Shown: positions 41,315 to 49,369 of the stretch, in pieces
Layout: every line of letters starts with the position of its first letter
Position numbering within the stretch: position 1 is the stretch's first letter
Assembly: GCF_014257025.1 (NCBI RefSeq)
Contig: NZ_JACMSF010000038.1
Location: forward strand, 1 to 64,000
Source of the DNA: Streptomyces cupreus
GTDB taxonomy: Bacteria; Actinomycetota; Actinomycetes; Streptomycetales; Streptomycetaceae
DNA length: 64,000 nt
Direction of reading: 5' to 3'
Notes under the pieces: generated by a model
Told to the model about the DNA's origin: nothing
What the model saw: the letters and a program-made list of their open reading frames with translations, nothing else
Database searches by the model: none
Made by a program: the position numbers and the translations under genes

Positions 41315-43318
41315 TCAGGTGGCCGGGGTCACCGGGCGCCGCCTCGGCGGACCGGGGACCGGGCCGTGCGAGCGGGCCGGGAGCAGCCCACGGCGGGCGG
41401 CGCCGATGACGTACGGTCGGTCGGCCTCGGAACCGGCGGTATCGGTCCGACCGGCGTCGGACCACGCGGAGTCCATCCGGCCGGCGGAGCGACCGGTCGC
41501 GTGCGCGAGGACACCGAACCGGACGATCTCCGGGACCCGGAAGGTGGCCGAGCCGCCCGGCGGGGCGTCGGCGAGGACCAGGACATGCCGGTCCAGCAGC
41601 CGCCCCACGACCGACTGGGCGCTCCAGGTGTCGAGTTCGAGCACCTTCTTGACCTGCTCGGTGTCGAAGGGCCCCGGGCCCGCCGCGGCGAGCAGGAACA
41701 TCGACCTGCGCAGCCAGGGCGCGAGCCGGGCCAGGGCACTGTCCGCGCGGGCGAGCGCGTCGCAGGCCTCGTCCTGGAGTTCGGCGACCAGACGGTCGTC
41801 GTCGAGCAGTCCCGCGGCCAGATCGGTGAGCGTCCACATGGGCCGGGCCGCGTACAGCTCGCCCACCGCCCGCAGCATCAGCGGATGCCTGCCCATCCGG
41901 GTGACCATGTGCCGCAGCGCCGGGTGGTGCCCGGTGATGCGCTCCTCGCCGACCAGCCGCTCGAAGAACGCGTCCGCGTCCTCGGCGCCGAGCGGCCCGA
42001 GCGTCAGGCGCCGGGCGCCGGGCAGTGACAGCCGGACCCGGGAGGTCACCAGGGTCAGGCAGGAGTCGCCGCCGGGCAGCAGCGCGAGCACCTGGTCGGG
42101 TCCTGCGGCGTCGTCGAGCAGCACGAGCAGTGAGCGTTCCCGGGCGGCGGCCCGGAAGAGCGCGGCGAGTCCCTCGGTGTCCTCGGGCTGGCGCTGGCGT
42201 CCGATGCCGAGCCCGTCCAGCAGCGACCGCAGCACGGCCTCCGGGGAGCGCGGCCGGTCGGATCCGTCGTGCAGGGACGCGTACAGCAGCCCGTCGGGGA
42301 ACCGTTCGGCCATCGCGCGGGCGGCCCGCACGGCGAGCGCGGTCTTGCCCACGCCCGCAGGGCCGAGCAGGGTGATCACATGGGGTCCGGGAGCGGCGAA
42401 CGGCTCGCCGATCTTCGCCAGTTCGAGTTCCCGTCCCACGAAGTCCGGTGTCGACAGCGGCAGTTGATCCACGACCGGGGTGACGGACACCGGGGCCGCG
42501 GGACGCCGTACGGCCGCCTTCTCGGGCTTCGCGGCAAGCGGCAGGACCTCGCGCAGTATGTCCTGCTGGAGCCCCCGCACCCGCTCGGACGGCTCGATGC
42601 CCAGTTCGTCGACGAGCCGGTGGCGCAGCCGCAGATAGGCGTCTAGGGCCGTGCTGCGCTGTCCCGACCGGTGGGCGGCGATCATCAACTGGGCGGTGAA
42701 CCGCTCGTCCAGCGGGTGGTCCACGGTGAGCCGGCGCAGCTCCGCCACCAGCGCCTGGTGGCGGCCGAGTTGGAGGTCGGCCTCGATCCGCAGCTCCAGG
42801 GCGCTGAGCCGGGCCTCGCCGATCTGCGCGATCCGCGCGGTGAGCAGCGGACCGGCCTCAAGACCGGCGAACGGCTCCCCGCGCCACAGCGCGAGTCCCT
42901 CACGCAGCAGCCGGGCGGCGTCCTCGGGCGCCCCGGAGGCGAGCGCGGCACGGGCGCGGGTCGCCCGCTGCTCGAACTCCCACAGATCCAGCTCCCCCGC
43001 ACGCGCGGTGAGCCGGTATCCGCCGGGCCCGGTCTCCAGGCGCTCCCCGGCGGCGTCGATGCTGCCCTTGAGGGCCTGGCGCAGTTGGTAGATGTACGTC
43101 TGCACGGTCTTGCGGGCCAGCCGCGGCGGCTCCTCGTCCCACAGCTCCTCGACGAGGGCCTGCGTGGACACCAGATGGTTGGCGTCCAGCAGCAGTACGG
43201 CCATGGCCCGCCGCGCCATCGGCGCGGTCAGGGTGCGGCGCTCGCCGCCCACGTGGATCTCCAGCGGGCCGAGCACCTTGATGCGCAGCTCGGGCAGGCC
43301 GGTGGCGGTTGCGGTCAT
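41315..43318 (-). CDS. SARP family activator with NB-ARC domain
   Basis: 667 residues. Residues about 10-105 are the OmpR-like winged helix (VLGPLEIHVGGERRTLTAPMARR, TVQTYIYQLRQAL). Residues 110-255 are the bacterial transcriptional activation domain (ELDLWEFEQRATRARAAL, RLRHRLVDELGIEPSE). Then comes an NB-ARC ATPase with Walker A GPAGVGKTALAVRAAR and Walker B RSLLVLLDDAAG. This is the large SARP type that directly activates biosynthetic promoters. It overlaps a 68-codon gene upstream (ATGA), which in turn overlaps the AraC gene, so all three are translated together. Two promoters in the cluster carry matching heptamer repeats. Confidence 0.93.
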   Translation of the reverse strand: MTATATGLPELRIKVLGPLEIHVGGERRTLTAPMARRAMAVLLLDANHLVSTQALVEELWDEEPPRLARKTVQTYIYQLRQALKGSIDAAGERLETGPGGYRLTARAGELDLWEFEQRATRARAALASGAPEDAARLLREGLALWRGEPFAGLEAGPLLTARIAQIGEARLSALELRIEADLQLGRHQALVAELRRLTVDHPLDERFTAQLMIAAHRSGQRSTALDAYLRLRHRLVDELGIEPSERVRGLQQDILREVLPLAAKPEKAAVRRPAAPVSVTPVVDQLPLSTPDFVGRELELAKIGEPFAAPGPHVITLLGPAGVGKTALAVRAARAMAERFPDGLLYASLHDGSDRPRSPEAVLRSLLDGLGIGRQRQPEDTEGLAALFRAAARERSLLVLLDDAAGPDQVLALLPGGDSCLTLVTSRVRLSLPGARRLTLGPLGAEDADAFFERLVGEERITGHHPALRHMVTRMGRHPLMLRAVGELYAARPMWTLTDLAAGLLDDDRLVAELQDEACDALARADSALARLAPWLRRSMFLLAAAGPGPFDTEQVKKVLELDTWSAQSVVGRLLDRHVLVLADAPPGGSATFRVPEIVRFGVLAHATGRSAGRMDSAWSDAGRTDTAGSEADRPYVIGAARRGLLPARSHGPVPGPPRRRPVTPAT

Positions 43319-43521
43319 GTCTTCCTCCTCCGGCCCCGGTCCCTGCCCCGGTCCCGTACGGCCGGGTGCGGTGCCGTGTTCTGGTGGGTCACCGTCCTGG
43401 CCGAGACCAGGCGGCCGGGGCAGGACGACTCCGGCTCAAGTCCGCCGGGCAGCAGCAGGCCGAGGAAGTGCTCGACGGTTCCGTAGCGCGCCGTCGGGGC
43501 GGCGCCGGTGTCCGCGCTCAT
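43315..43521 (-). CDS. 68-residue protein coupled to AraC and SARP genes
   Basis: A small gene with ATGA overlaps at both ends: its ATG 43521 overlaps the AraC stop and its stop overlaps the SARP start. The product begins MSADTGAAPTARYGTVEHFL and ends in a very basic tail (RDRGRDRGRRRKT). No domain is recognised. The perfect double coupling argues that it is translated. It could be a small regulator or merely a coupling device that delivers ribosomes to the SARP gene. Confidence 0.65.
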   Translation of the reverse strand: MSADTGAAPTARYGTVEHFLGLLLPGGLEPESSCPGRLVSARTVTHQNTAPHPAVRDRGRDRGRRRKT

Positions 43522-44507
43522 CGCCGGGCTCCGGCGTTCGCGGGGTCGGTGTCCAGGTGGTGGTCCATGGCGCGGCGCTCCTTCCGGAACTCGCTGGGCG
43601 TGACCCCGTAGCGGCCGCGGAACAGGCGGCTGAAGTGGGACGCCCCGTACAGACCGGCCCGCTCGCCGATCAGCGCGACGGGCAGGTGGTCGAGGGTGGG
43701 GTCGGCCAGTTCCGACCGGCAGCGGGCGAGCCGCTCGTCGCGGATCCAGCGGGCCGGGCTGACGCCGAACTCCTGGAAGATCTTCTGGAGATAGCGCAGC
43801 GAGATGTTGTGCCGGCGGGCCACCTCGATGGGGCTCAGGCTCGGCTCGGCGAGGTGCTCGCGCACATGGGCCTGGATCCTGAGCATCAGCGCCTGGCGGG
43901 CGATCTCGCTGTCGGGCGCGACCTCGCGCATCCGCTCGGCGAACAGGACCGCGGTGAGCCCGGCGACGGAGCCGCCGAGCAGATCGACGGCCGTCTCGAC
44001 CTCCTCGCCGTGCCGGTCCAGGCCTTCGAGCAGGCTGCTCAGCAGGGCGGCCGCCCCCTGGTCGCCGCTCCAGGCGCGGGCGGTCAGACGCTGGGTGTCG
44101 GCTGCGGTGAGCCCGACCAGGGAGTGGGTCACCATGACGTCGACCATCCGGAACTGCTCCGGCATGATCACCTTGAACGGGCGCCCGGTGTCGAAGGAGA
44201 TCAGCTGCGGCGACCGTACGACGCCGTGCCGGCCGTCCTGGAACACCCAGACCTCGCCGTGCAGCGGCCGGCACATCCTGAGCCGCGACCGGCCACCGTC
44301 CCCGATCAGCCGCCCGGGACGGACGAGTTCCCGAGGCCCTCCCTGGACGAGCGACACGGTCACCTCGCCGAAGCGATGGCGGGCCGTGGTCCCTTCGAGG
44401 ATCTCCTCGTGGCTCTTGACGATCTGCAGGCCACCGCGCTCCGCGGGCGGCGGATCGGCAGCGCATCTGCGCAGCTGCCGGGGCTTCACCTCACTGACAC
44501 GTTGCAT
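43518..44507 (-). CDS. AraC family transcriptional regulator
   Basis: 329 residues. Residues about 25-200 resemble the AraC-binding-like cupin domain (PF14525 type), and residues 220-320 hold the double HTH with ARRHNISLRYLQKIFQEFGVSPARWIRDERLARCR and SHFSRLFRGRYGVTPSEFRKERR. ATG 44507 follows an AGGGGG site. It is first in the AraC-68aa-SARP operon. An ARE-like palindrome at 44558-44580 overlaps a -10-like TATGTT (minus strand, 44559-44564), so a butyrolactone receptor probably represses it. Confidence 0.92.
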   Translation of the reverse strand: MQRVSEVKPRQLRRCAADPPPAERGGLQIVKSHEEILEGTTARHRFGEVTVSLVQGGPRELVRPGRLIGDGGRSRLRMCRPLHGEVWVFQDGRHGVVRSPQLISFDTGRPFKVIMPEQFRMVDVMVTHSLVGLTAADTQRLTARAWSGDQGAAALLSSLLEGLDRHGEEVETAVDLLGGSVAGLTAVLFAERMREVAPDSEIARQALMLRIQAHVREHLAEPSLSPIEVARRHNISLRYLQKIFQEFGVSPARWIRDERLARCRSELADPTLDHLPVALIGERAGLYGASHFSRLFRGRYGVTPSEFRKERRAMDHHLDTDPANAGARR

Positions 44508-44557
44508 CGCGTACCCCCTGTTCCGATGTCGGAGCTCTCGATGAAGCACCACCAGAG

Positions 44558-44580
44558 AAACATACCCGCATGCGGGTTTT
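44558..44580. promoter_or_regulatory. ARE-like butyrolactone receptor site at araC promoter
   Basis: Contains the perfect palindrome ACCCGCATGCGGGT (44564-44577). Bases 44558-44574 (AAACATACCCGCATGCG) are identical to 47748-47764 between the ScbR-like and AfsA-like genes. A minus-strand -10 candidate TATGTT lies inside the site, 43 bases from the AraC start. Confidence 0.75.
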
Positions 44581-44684
44581 CCACTTGGATCGAGAGTTTC
44601 GATGGATACGAAGAGGGCGCGCCGATGAGGCCGGGCCGCTCTCAGCCCGGCCTCACGTCCCGGAATTCAGTGCGAGTGCGCTGG

Positions 44685-46073
44685 TCAGGCCGCCTGTGCG
44701 ATACGCGGGCGGGCGGGAGCCAGAGCGGCTCGGTCGGCGTACAACTCCGCGACCTGGAAGGCGAGATCGAGCGCCTGGTAGCGATTGAGCCGGGGGTCGC
44801 AGGCGGTCTGGTAGCGCCGGTGCAGGTCCGTCAGACCGATCGGATGACCGCCCCCCACGCACTCGGTGACGTCGTCGCCGGTGAGCTCGATGTGGATGCC
44901 GCCGGGGTGGGTGCCGAGCTCGCGGTGCGCCTCGAAGAAGCCGGTCACCTCGTCGAGCACGTCGTCGAAGCGACGGGTCTTGTGACCGCTGGCCGCCGAG
45001 AAGGTGTTGCCGTGCATCGGGTCACAGATCCAGGCGACCGGAGCCTGCGCCTCCGCCACCACCTCGACGAGCGAGGGCAGCACGTCACGGACCTTGTCGC
45101 GGCCCATGCGCGTGATGAACGACAGGCGGCCCGGCTCGCGTTCGGGGTCGAGCCGGTCGATGAGCGCGAGCACCTCGTCCCGCGAGGCCGACGGACCGAG
45201 CTTCACGGCGACGGGGTTGCGGACGGCGGCGGCGAACTCCACGTGGGCGTGGTCGAGTTGGCGGGTGCGCTCACCGATCCAGACCATGTGCCCGGAGACG
45301 TCGTAGGCGTACCCCGTGCGGGAGTCGGTACGGGTGAGGGCGGCCTCGTAGTCGAGCAGGAGCGCCTCGTGGCTGGAGTAGAACTCCGCGAGGTGGAACT
45401 CGCCGGGGTCCGCGCCACAGGCGGCGAGGAAGGTCAGGGCGCGGTCGATGTCCCGGGCGAGGGCCTCGTAACGGGCGCCGATGGGGGAGTTGTTGACGAA
45501 GTCACGGTTCCACTCGTGGACCTGGCGCAGATCGCCGTAGCCGCCGGTGACGAAGGCGCGGATGAGGTTCAGGGTGGAGGCGGAGGCGTGGTACATGCGT
45601 TTGAGGCGTTCCGGGTCGGGCCGGCGGGCCTCCTCGGTGAACTCCTGTCCGTTGACGGCGTCGCCGCGGTAGACGGGCAGGGTGATCTCGCCGCGGACCT
45701 CGACCGGCTGGGAGCGCGGCTTGGAGTACTGGCCGGCGATCCTGCCGATCTTCACGACCGGTACGGAGGTGGCGTAGGTCAGTACGGCGGCCATCTGGAG
45801 CAGGGTCTTGACCTTGTCCCGGACCTGGTCGGCGGTGATCCCGTCGAAGGTCTCGGCGCAGTCGCCGCCCTGGAGCAGGAAGGCCTCGCCCTTGGCCACC
45901 CGGGCGATGCGCTCGCGCAGTTGGTCGCATTCCCCGGCGAACACCAGCGGCGGGTAGGACGCCAGCTCTTCGAGCACGCCCTTGAGGGCGTCCGGGTCGG
46001 GCCAGTCGGGCTGCTGGGCGGCCGGAAGCAGGCGCCAGGAATCCACATCCGTGATGCGCTGATCAGCATTCAT
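44685..46073 (-). CDS. Class II DAHP synthase
   Basis: 462 residues of the AroA-II type, which condenses phosphoenolpyruvate and erythrose 4-phosphate in the first step of the shikimate pathway. Visible motifs are LLQGGDCAETFDG, VKIGRIAGQYSKPRS, and WICDPMHGNTFSA. The length is normal for plant-like enzymes. A second DAHP synthase in a biosynthetic cluster typically boosts chorismate for a shikimate-derived product, here with the trpEG-type enzyme. The ATG at 46073 has only a weak ribosome site. A 13-bp direct repeat lies just upstream. Confidence 0.93.
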   Translation of the reverse strand: MNADQRITDVDSWRLLPAAQQPDWPDPDALKGVLEELASYPPLVFAGECDQLRERIARVAKGEAFLLQGGDCAETFDGITADQVRDKVKTLLQMAAVLTYATSVPVVKIGRIAGQYSKPRSQPVEVRGEITLPVYRGDAVNGQEFTEEARRPDPERLKRMYHASASTLNLIRAFVTGGYGDLRQVHEWNRDFVNNSPIGARYEALARDIDRALTFLAACGADPGEFHLAEFYSSHEALLLDYEAALTRTDSRTGYAYDVSGHMVWIGERTRQLDHAHVEFAAAVRNPVAVKLGPSASRDEVLALIDRLDPEREPGRLSFITRMGRDKVRDVLPSLVEVVAEAQAPVAWICDPMHGNTFSAASGHKTRRFDDVLDEVTGFFEAHRELGTHPGGIHIELTGDDVTECVGGGHPIGLTDLHRRYQTACDPRLNRYQALDLAFQVAELYADRAALAPARPRIAQAA

Positions 46074-46094
46074 GTCGGGCTGAGCCTCACTCTT

Positions 46095-46132
46095 GTCCGG
46101 GGAAGGGTGTCGGTCGGGCGTCCGGGGAAGGG
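46095..46132. repeat. 13-bp direct repeat upstream of DAHP synthase
   Basis: GTCCGGGGAAGGG occurs at 46095-46107 and again at 46120-46132, 25 bases apart. It lies within 60 bases of the DAHP synthase start and could be a regulator-binding repeat. No binder can be named. Confidence 0.6.
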
Positions 46133-46387
46133 CCGGTGCGATGCCCTGCGGGCGCGGGTCCTGGGGTACGGAGCGGCCCTCCCACCGCCGGGGCGCTCCT
46201 CGCCGGGGGATGTACGAGGAGGGCACCGGTCGACGGGAGGGCCGCGACTCGGGGGGCGAGCGACATCCGGCCCGCCTACGGCCCCGGACTCACCGCGATG
46301 CCCCGACTCTACGAACGCCCCCACCCCCGTGGTTGCCGCACCGCGCACCGTCCCTTGCCGAAACACGCGTGAGCGGACGCAAACGCC

Positions 46388-46425
46388 GGAATTTCACATT
46401 CCAGGGCGCCGGAATAGATCATTCC
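46388..46425. promoter_or_regulatory. Tandem GGAAT-N5-ATTCC palindromes
   Basis: Two 15-bp inverted repeats, GGAATTTCACATTCC (46388-46402) and GGAATAGATCATTCC (46411-46425), have identical arms and lie 23 bases apart, about two helical turns. This is operator-like. They lie between the DAHP synthase gene and the strong ribosome site at 46484-46500. Which regulator binds is unknown. Confidence 0.6.
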
Positions 46426-46622
46426 GAGTGGAGGGGTCGGGAAACGGGGTACCGAGGGACTTCTTTCAGCCACGAAGGAATACGGAAGGAGAAATTCGGA
46501 ATGACTTCTTCCGGGGGCCGGAACACCAAGGGCGGCTCCGGAACAACCAGAGCCGCCATGGCCGCCGCACTGGCGCAGCCGCGGGCGGTCGTACCGCCGA
46601 ACCGCGCACGGACAAGCCCTTA

Positions 46623-46958
46623 CTACCGAACCCGCGCCCCACTTCTGGCAGGTTCGCGCACACCCGCCCCCCGCCCCCGGCGCACAGGCGCCGTGCACAC
46701 CGGCTGCGTAGCCACCGCCCGCCGCCCCGCCTCCGCCGCGTCGATGATGATCCGGGCGTACGGCAGCAGCCTCAACCCCGCCTCGGTCAGCTTCAGTTGG
46801 CGGTGGCTCCGATCGAACAGCGCGGCCCCGACAGACTCCTCAAGGTTCTGGATCTGCGCCGTCACCGTGGACTGCGCGTAGTTGAGGTTCCGCGCCGCAC
46901 GAGTCACGCTCAACTCGGCCGCCACCTCACGAAATGCCCGTAGCTGCTGGATCTGCAT
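46623..46958 (-). CDS. Truncated LysR-type regulator (HTH domain only)
   Basis: 111 residues. Residues 1-65 are a complete LysR helix-turn-helix (MQIQQLRAFREVAAELSVTR, ARNLNYAQSTVTAQIQNLEE, LKLTEAGLRLLPYA) plus the start of the linker helix. The roughly 200-residue effector-binding domain is missing; after residue 95 the sequence becomes basic and unrelated. No continuation of the family is visible in the other frames downstream. It is either a broken gene or a short DNA-binding protein. ATG 46958 has GGGAGCGG upstream. Full-length relatives are about 300 residues. Confidence 0.75.
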   Translation of the reverse strand: MQIQQLRAFREVAAELSVTRAARNLNYAQSTVTAQIQNLEESVGAALFDRSHRQLKLTEAGLRLLPYARIIIDAAEAGRRAVATQPVCTAPVRRGRGAGVREPARSGARVR

Positions 46959-47006
46959 GTGCCGCTCCCTTCGGGCGGCCCCCACGAGGGCCGCCCAGAA
47001 CCGCTC

Positions 47007-47672
47007 TCAGACGGAGCTGTGAGCCGCGGACCCACGGGTCAGCCGCTTCCCGCGCTCCGCGGTGATGTCGAGCCGGGCGTACACCTCGGGCATGGCCAGC
47101 GTGCGGGCCATCAGGTCGTAGAGAACGGCGATCCGCTCCTCCACATCGGCCCGGTTCGTCATGATCTCCGACAGCAACTGCACGCCGGTGAACGCTCCCA
47201 CCGCCGCCTCGGACACCGTGTCGACATCGATGCCCGGCACCAACTCCCCCAGCTCCTGGGCCTCCCCGAGCAGCCGGGTGCTGACCTCGATCCAGGCCTG
47301 GTAGGGCACCTTGCGGTCGATGACGTCATGCCCCTGGTCCACCGCGAGACGAATGCTGCCCTGGAGCATCCGGTCGAAGGTGAGCCGGTGCGCCACGAGC
47401 AGCGTCACGTCCACCCACTCCTGGATCTTCGGTGCCCCCGGCTCCTGCGGCGGCGCGAAGTAGCGGAACTGGTCCGCCACCTGCTCGTCCAGCACCGCCT
47501 GCGCCAGCTCGGCCTTGGAGGTGAAGTGGAAGTAGAAGGCCCCCTTCGTCACACCGCACCTCTGGTAGACGTCCGAGATCCTCGTGGCGGAGTAGCCGCA
47601 CTCCGCGAAGACCTCGCCCGCCGCTTCGAGAATCGCCTGACGTGTCCTGATGGCTCGATCCTGCTGCGCCAC
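47007..47672 (-). CDS. Gamma-butyrolactone receptor, ScbR/ArpA type TetR regulator
   Basis: 221 residues from GTG 47672, preceded by GGAAGGGGG. The HTH is of the ArpA/ScbR type (RTRQAILEAAGEVFAECGYS, DVYQRCGVTKGAFYFHFTSK, AELAQAVLDEQ), and the rest matches the ligand domain length. Such proteins repress promoters through ARE sites and release DNA when a butyrolactone or butenolide signal binds. It diverges from the AfsA-type gene, the usual receptor/synthase arrangement, with an ARE-like site between. It likely also controls the AraC-SARP operon through the identical 17-base site at 44558. A pseudo-receptor that does not bind ligand is an alternative. Confidence 0.88.
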   Translation of the reverse strand: MAQQDRAIRTRQAILEAAGEVFAECGYSATRISDVYQRCGVTKGAFYFHFTSKAELAQAVLDEQVADQFRYFAPPQEPGAPKIQEWVDVTLLVAHRLTFDRMLQGSIRLAVDQGHDVIDRKVPYQAWIEVSTRLLGEAQELGELVPGIDVDTVSEAAVGAFTGVQLLSEIMTNRADVEERIAVLYDLMARTLAMPEVYARLDITAERGKRLTRGSAAHSSV

Positions 47673-47747
47673 TGGGCCCCCTTCCTTCGTCGTTGTTGAT
47701 GATGAACACACGCGGGCTCGTATGCGGAACCACCCGCTCTCATTGAA

Positions 47748-47769
47748 AAACATACCCGCATGCGCGTAT
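47748..47769. promoter_or_regulatory. ARE-like site between receptor and afsA-type genes
   Basis: Near-perfect palindrome ATACCCGCATGCGCGTAT (47752-47769) preceded by AAAC. It shares 17 identical bases with 44558-44574. -10-like hexamers lie on both sides: TATGTT on the minus strand (47749-47754) and TATCTT on the plus strand (47767-47772), so one bound repressor would block both divergent promoters. Confidence 0.78.
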
Positions 47770-47831
47770 CTTACCGGCGGGGTTGGAACCAGTCACCCGT
47801 CATGCACCTTCTCGTTCCAGAAGGAAGAGCA

Positions 47832-48872
47832 ATGACCACCAACATTGGTATTCACAGGGGCCGACGCCGCCACGGGGGGATAAGGAAGACGGTGTTCCCG
47901 GCCATGCCGGTCGCACCGGTCAGGCCGTTCATCCTGCCGCCCACGGCGTCGGTCGACACCAGGCTCGTACATCGCACGCACCGAAAGGACGTGCTGCCGA
48001 CCGGCATCACCAAGCTCGACGACGGTCACTACACCGTCTCCACGCAATGGCCCGCCGACCACCGCCGTTTCACGGACGAACAGGGCAACTTCCTGCCCTC
48101 ACTGGTCATCGAGAGCATCCGTCAGGCCGTGATCCTGGTCGCGCACGACGGCCTCGGCGTACCGCTCGGGCACCAGTTCCTGGTGTCGTCCGCGCACCAC
48201 CGCGTGGACCCGAGCCGGCTGCTCGCACCCGACGCGCCGGCCCGGCTCGACCTCGATGTCTCCATCCACGACCTCAAGCACCGCCGAGGAATCCCGTCCT
48301 CGCTCCAGGCCCGGGTGGTCCTGCGGGTGGACGGCGAGATCATCGGCACCGGCGGCGGCGACTGCTCCGTCATGACCTCCGAGGTCTACCGCCGACTGCG
48401 CCGCGGCCGTACCGACACCGCCTGGTCCGCCGCGCTCACCGCGCCGCTGCCCGCACCCGTGCCCGCGCACTCCGTCGGCCGGACCCACGACTGCGACGTG
48501 GCCCTGGCCCCCGGGGACGAACCCGGCCACTGGCTGCTGCGGGCCGATGTGTCGAACGAGCTGATGTTCGACCACCCGAACGACCATATGCCCGCGATGG
48601 TCCTCCTCGACGCCGCCCAGCAGGCCGCGCACTCCGTCTTCGGACCGCGCCCCTTCCGGCCGTCGTCCTGCGAGGTCTTCTGCTCCCGCTACGTCGAGTT
48701 CGACTCGCCCTGCACCGTCCGCGCCGACCTGCGCGACGACGGCGACCGCGGCTGTGTCCTGTCCGTGACCGGACACCAGGACGGCGAGCAGGTCTTCGAG
48801 ATCCTGTTCCGCGAACTGCCCTCCGCGCGCCAGGCCACAACGGCCCGGTCCCGCCGGAGCCGCGAGATCTAG
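47832..48872 (+). CDS. AfsA-type butyrolactone biosynthesis enzyme
   Basis: 346 residues with two A-factor hotdog-like repeats. The first begins DTRLVHRTHRKDVLPTG and includes LVIESIRQAVILVAHDGLGVPLGHQF. The second includes LRADVSNELMFDHPNDHMPAMVLLDAAQQAAHSVFG. AfsA/ScbA enzymes condense a beta-keto acyl-ACP with dihydroxyacetone phosphate to start gamma-butyrolactone synthesis. ATG 47832 has AGAAGGAAGAG upstream. It diverges from the receptor gene. With the SDR and epimerase-type genes downstream it may form a complete signal-making set. Confidence 0.92.
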   Translation: MTTNIGIHRGRRRHGGIRKTVFPAMPVAPVRPFILPPTASVDTRLVHRTHRKDVLPTGITKLDDGHYTVSTQWPADHRRFTDEQGNFLPSLVIESIRQAVILVAHDGLGVPLGHQFLVSSAHHRVDPSRLLAPDAPARLDLDVSIHDLKHRRGIPSSLQARVVLRVDGEIIGTGGGDCSVMTSEVYRRLRRGRTDTAWSAALTAPLPAPVPAHSVGRTHDCDVALAPGDEPGHWLLRADVSNELMFDHPNDHMPAMVLLDAAQQAAHSVFGPRPFRPSSCEVFCSRYVEFDSPCTVRADLRDDGDRGCVLSVTGHQDGEQVFEILFRELPSARQATTARSRRSREI

Positions 48873-49369
48873 TACGCGCACAGTCGGCACCTTCTCCCGC
48901 ACCGCGCCGGATCCTCACCGGCCGCACGGCCCACTACCGGGCACCGCCCTTGCGACGATCCGCTACCGACACCCAGGCGCTCGCGCCGCCCCAGCCGCAC
49001 ATCCGCACCCCGGCATGTGTGGCGTCCGCGGCCCTCGCGCGCCGGGTCCTCCTCCGCGTGACCTCGCCGGCATCCGCCCATCCACCCTCACCGCCCTTCA
49101 CCACTCATCCCTCATCCATCGACCGACCCGGCCCCATCAAGCGGGCCTTCGCTCACCCGCCCGAACCCGTGGGCCGCCGTTGCGCGGCCCGGGTGGGCGG
49201 GACCCCCGGCCCCGGCCGGGCACCGCACCTCGTTCCGTCTCAGTTCAGGAGCACGTCTCCCATGACCCGCACCGACGGAGTCCGCACGGCACGACCTGCC
49301 CCGGCGCCCTCTCCGCTTCTCCACCCGCACCGCTCACCCGTGGGCCACCGCCGTTGCGTCCCACCGTCC
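48873..49369. other. Gap after afsA-type gene
   Basis: 497 bases between the AfsA-type stop and the SDR stop (convergent). It contains a seven-base stem, GGGCCGC-CGTTGC-GCGGCCC, at 49171-49190, a possible terminator. A plus-strand ribosome-site-like CAGGAG precedes ATG 49261, but the frame only runs antisense into the SDR gene. I see no supported gene. Confidence 0.5.

Larger units (their letters stand above)
46074..46622. other. Intergenic region between DAHP synthase and LysR fragment
   Basis: 549 bases. It holds a 13-bp direct repeat (46095-46132), two GGAAT-N5-ATTCC palindromes (46388-46425) and, on the plus strand, a strong ribosome site GGAAGGAGAAATTCGGA directly before ATG 46501. The frame from that ATG (MTSSGGRNTKGGSGTTRAAM...) runs to 46881, antisense to the LysR-type gene, and resembles no family I know. 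The stretch 46380-46510 is visibly AT-richer than its surroundings, consistent with a divergent promoter. No further gene is supported. Confidence 0.5.

Noticed and set aside
43092..46943. Plus-strand open frame of about 1280 codons
   Set aside because: Antisense to SARP, AraC and DAHP synthase genes and lacking any recognisable domain.
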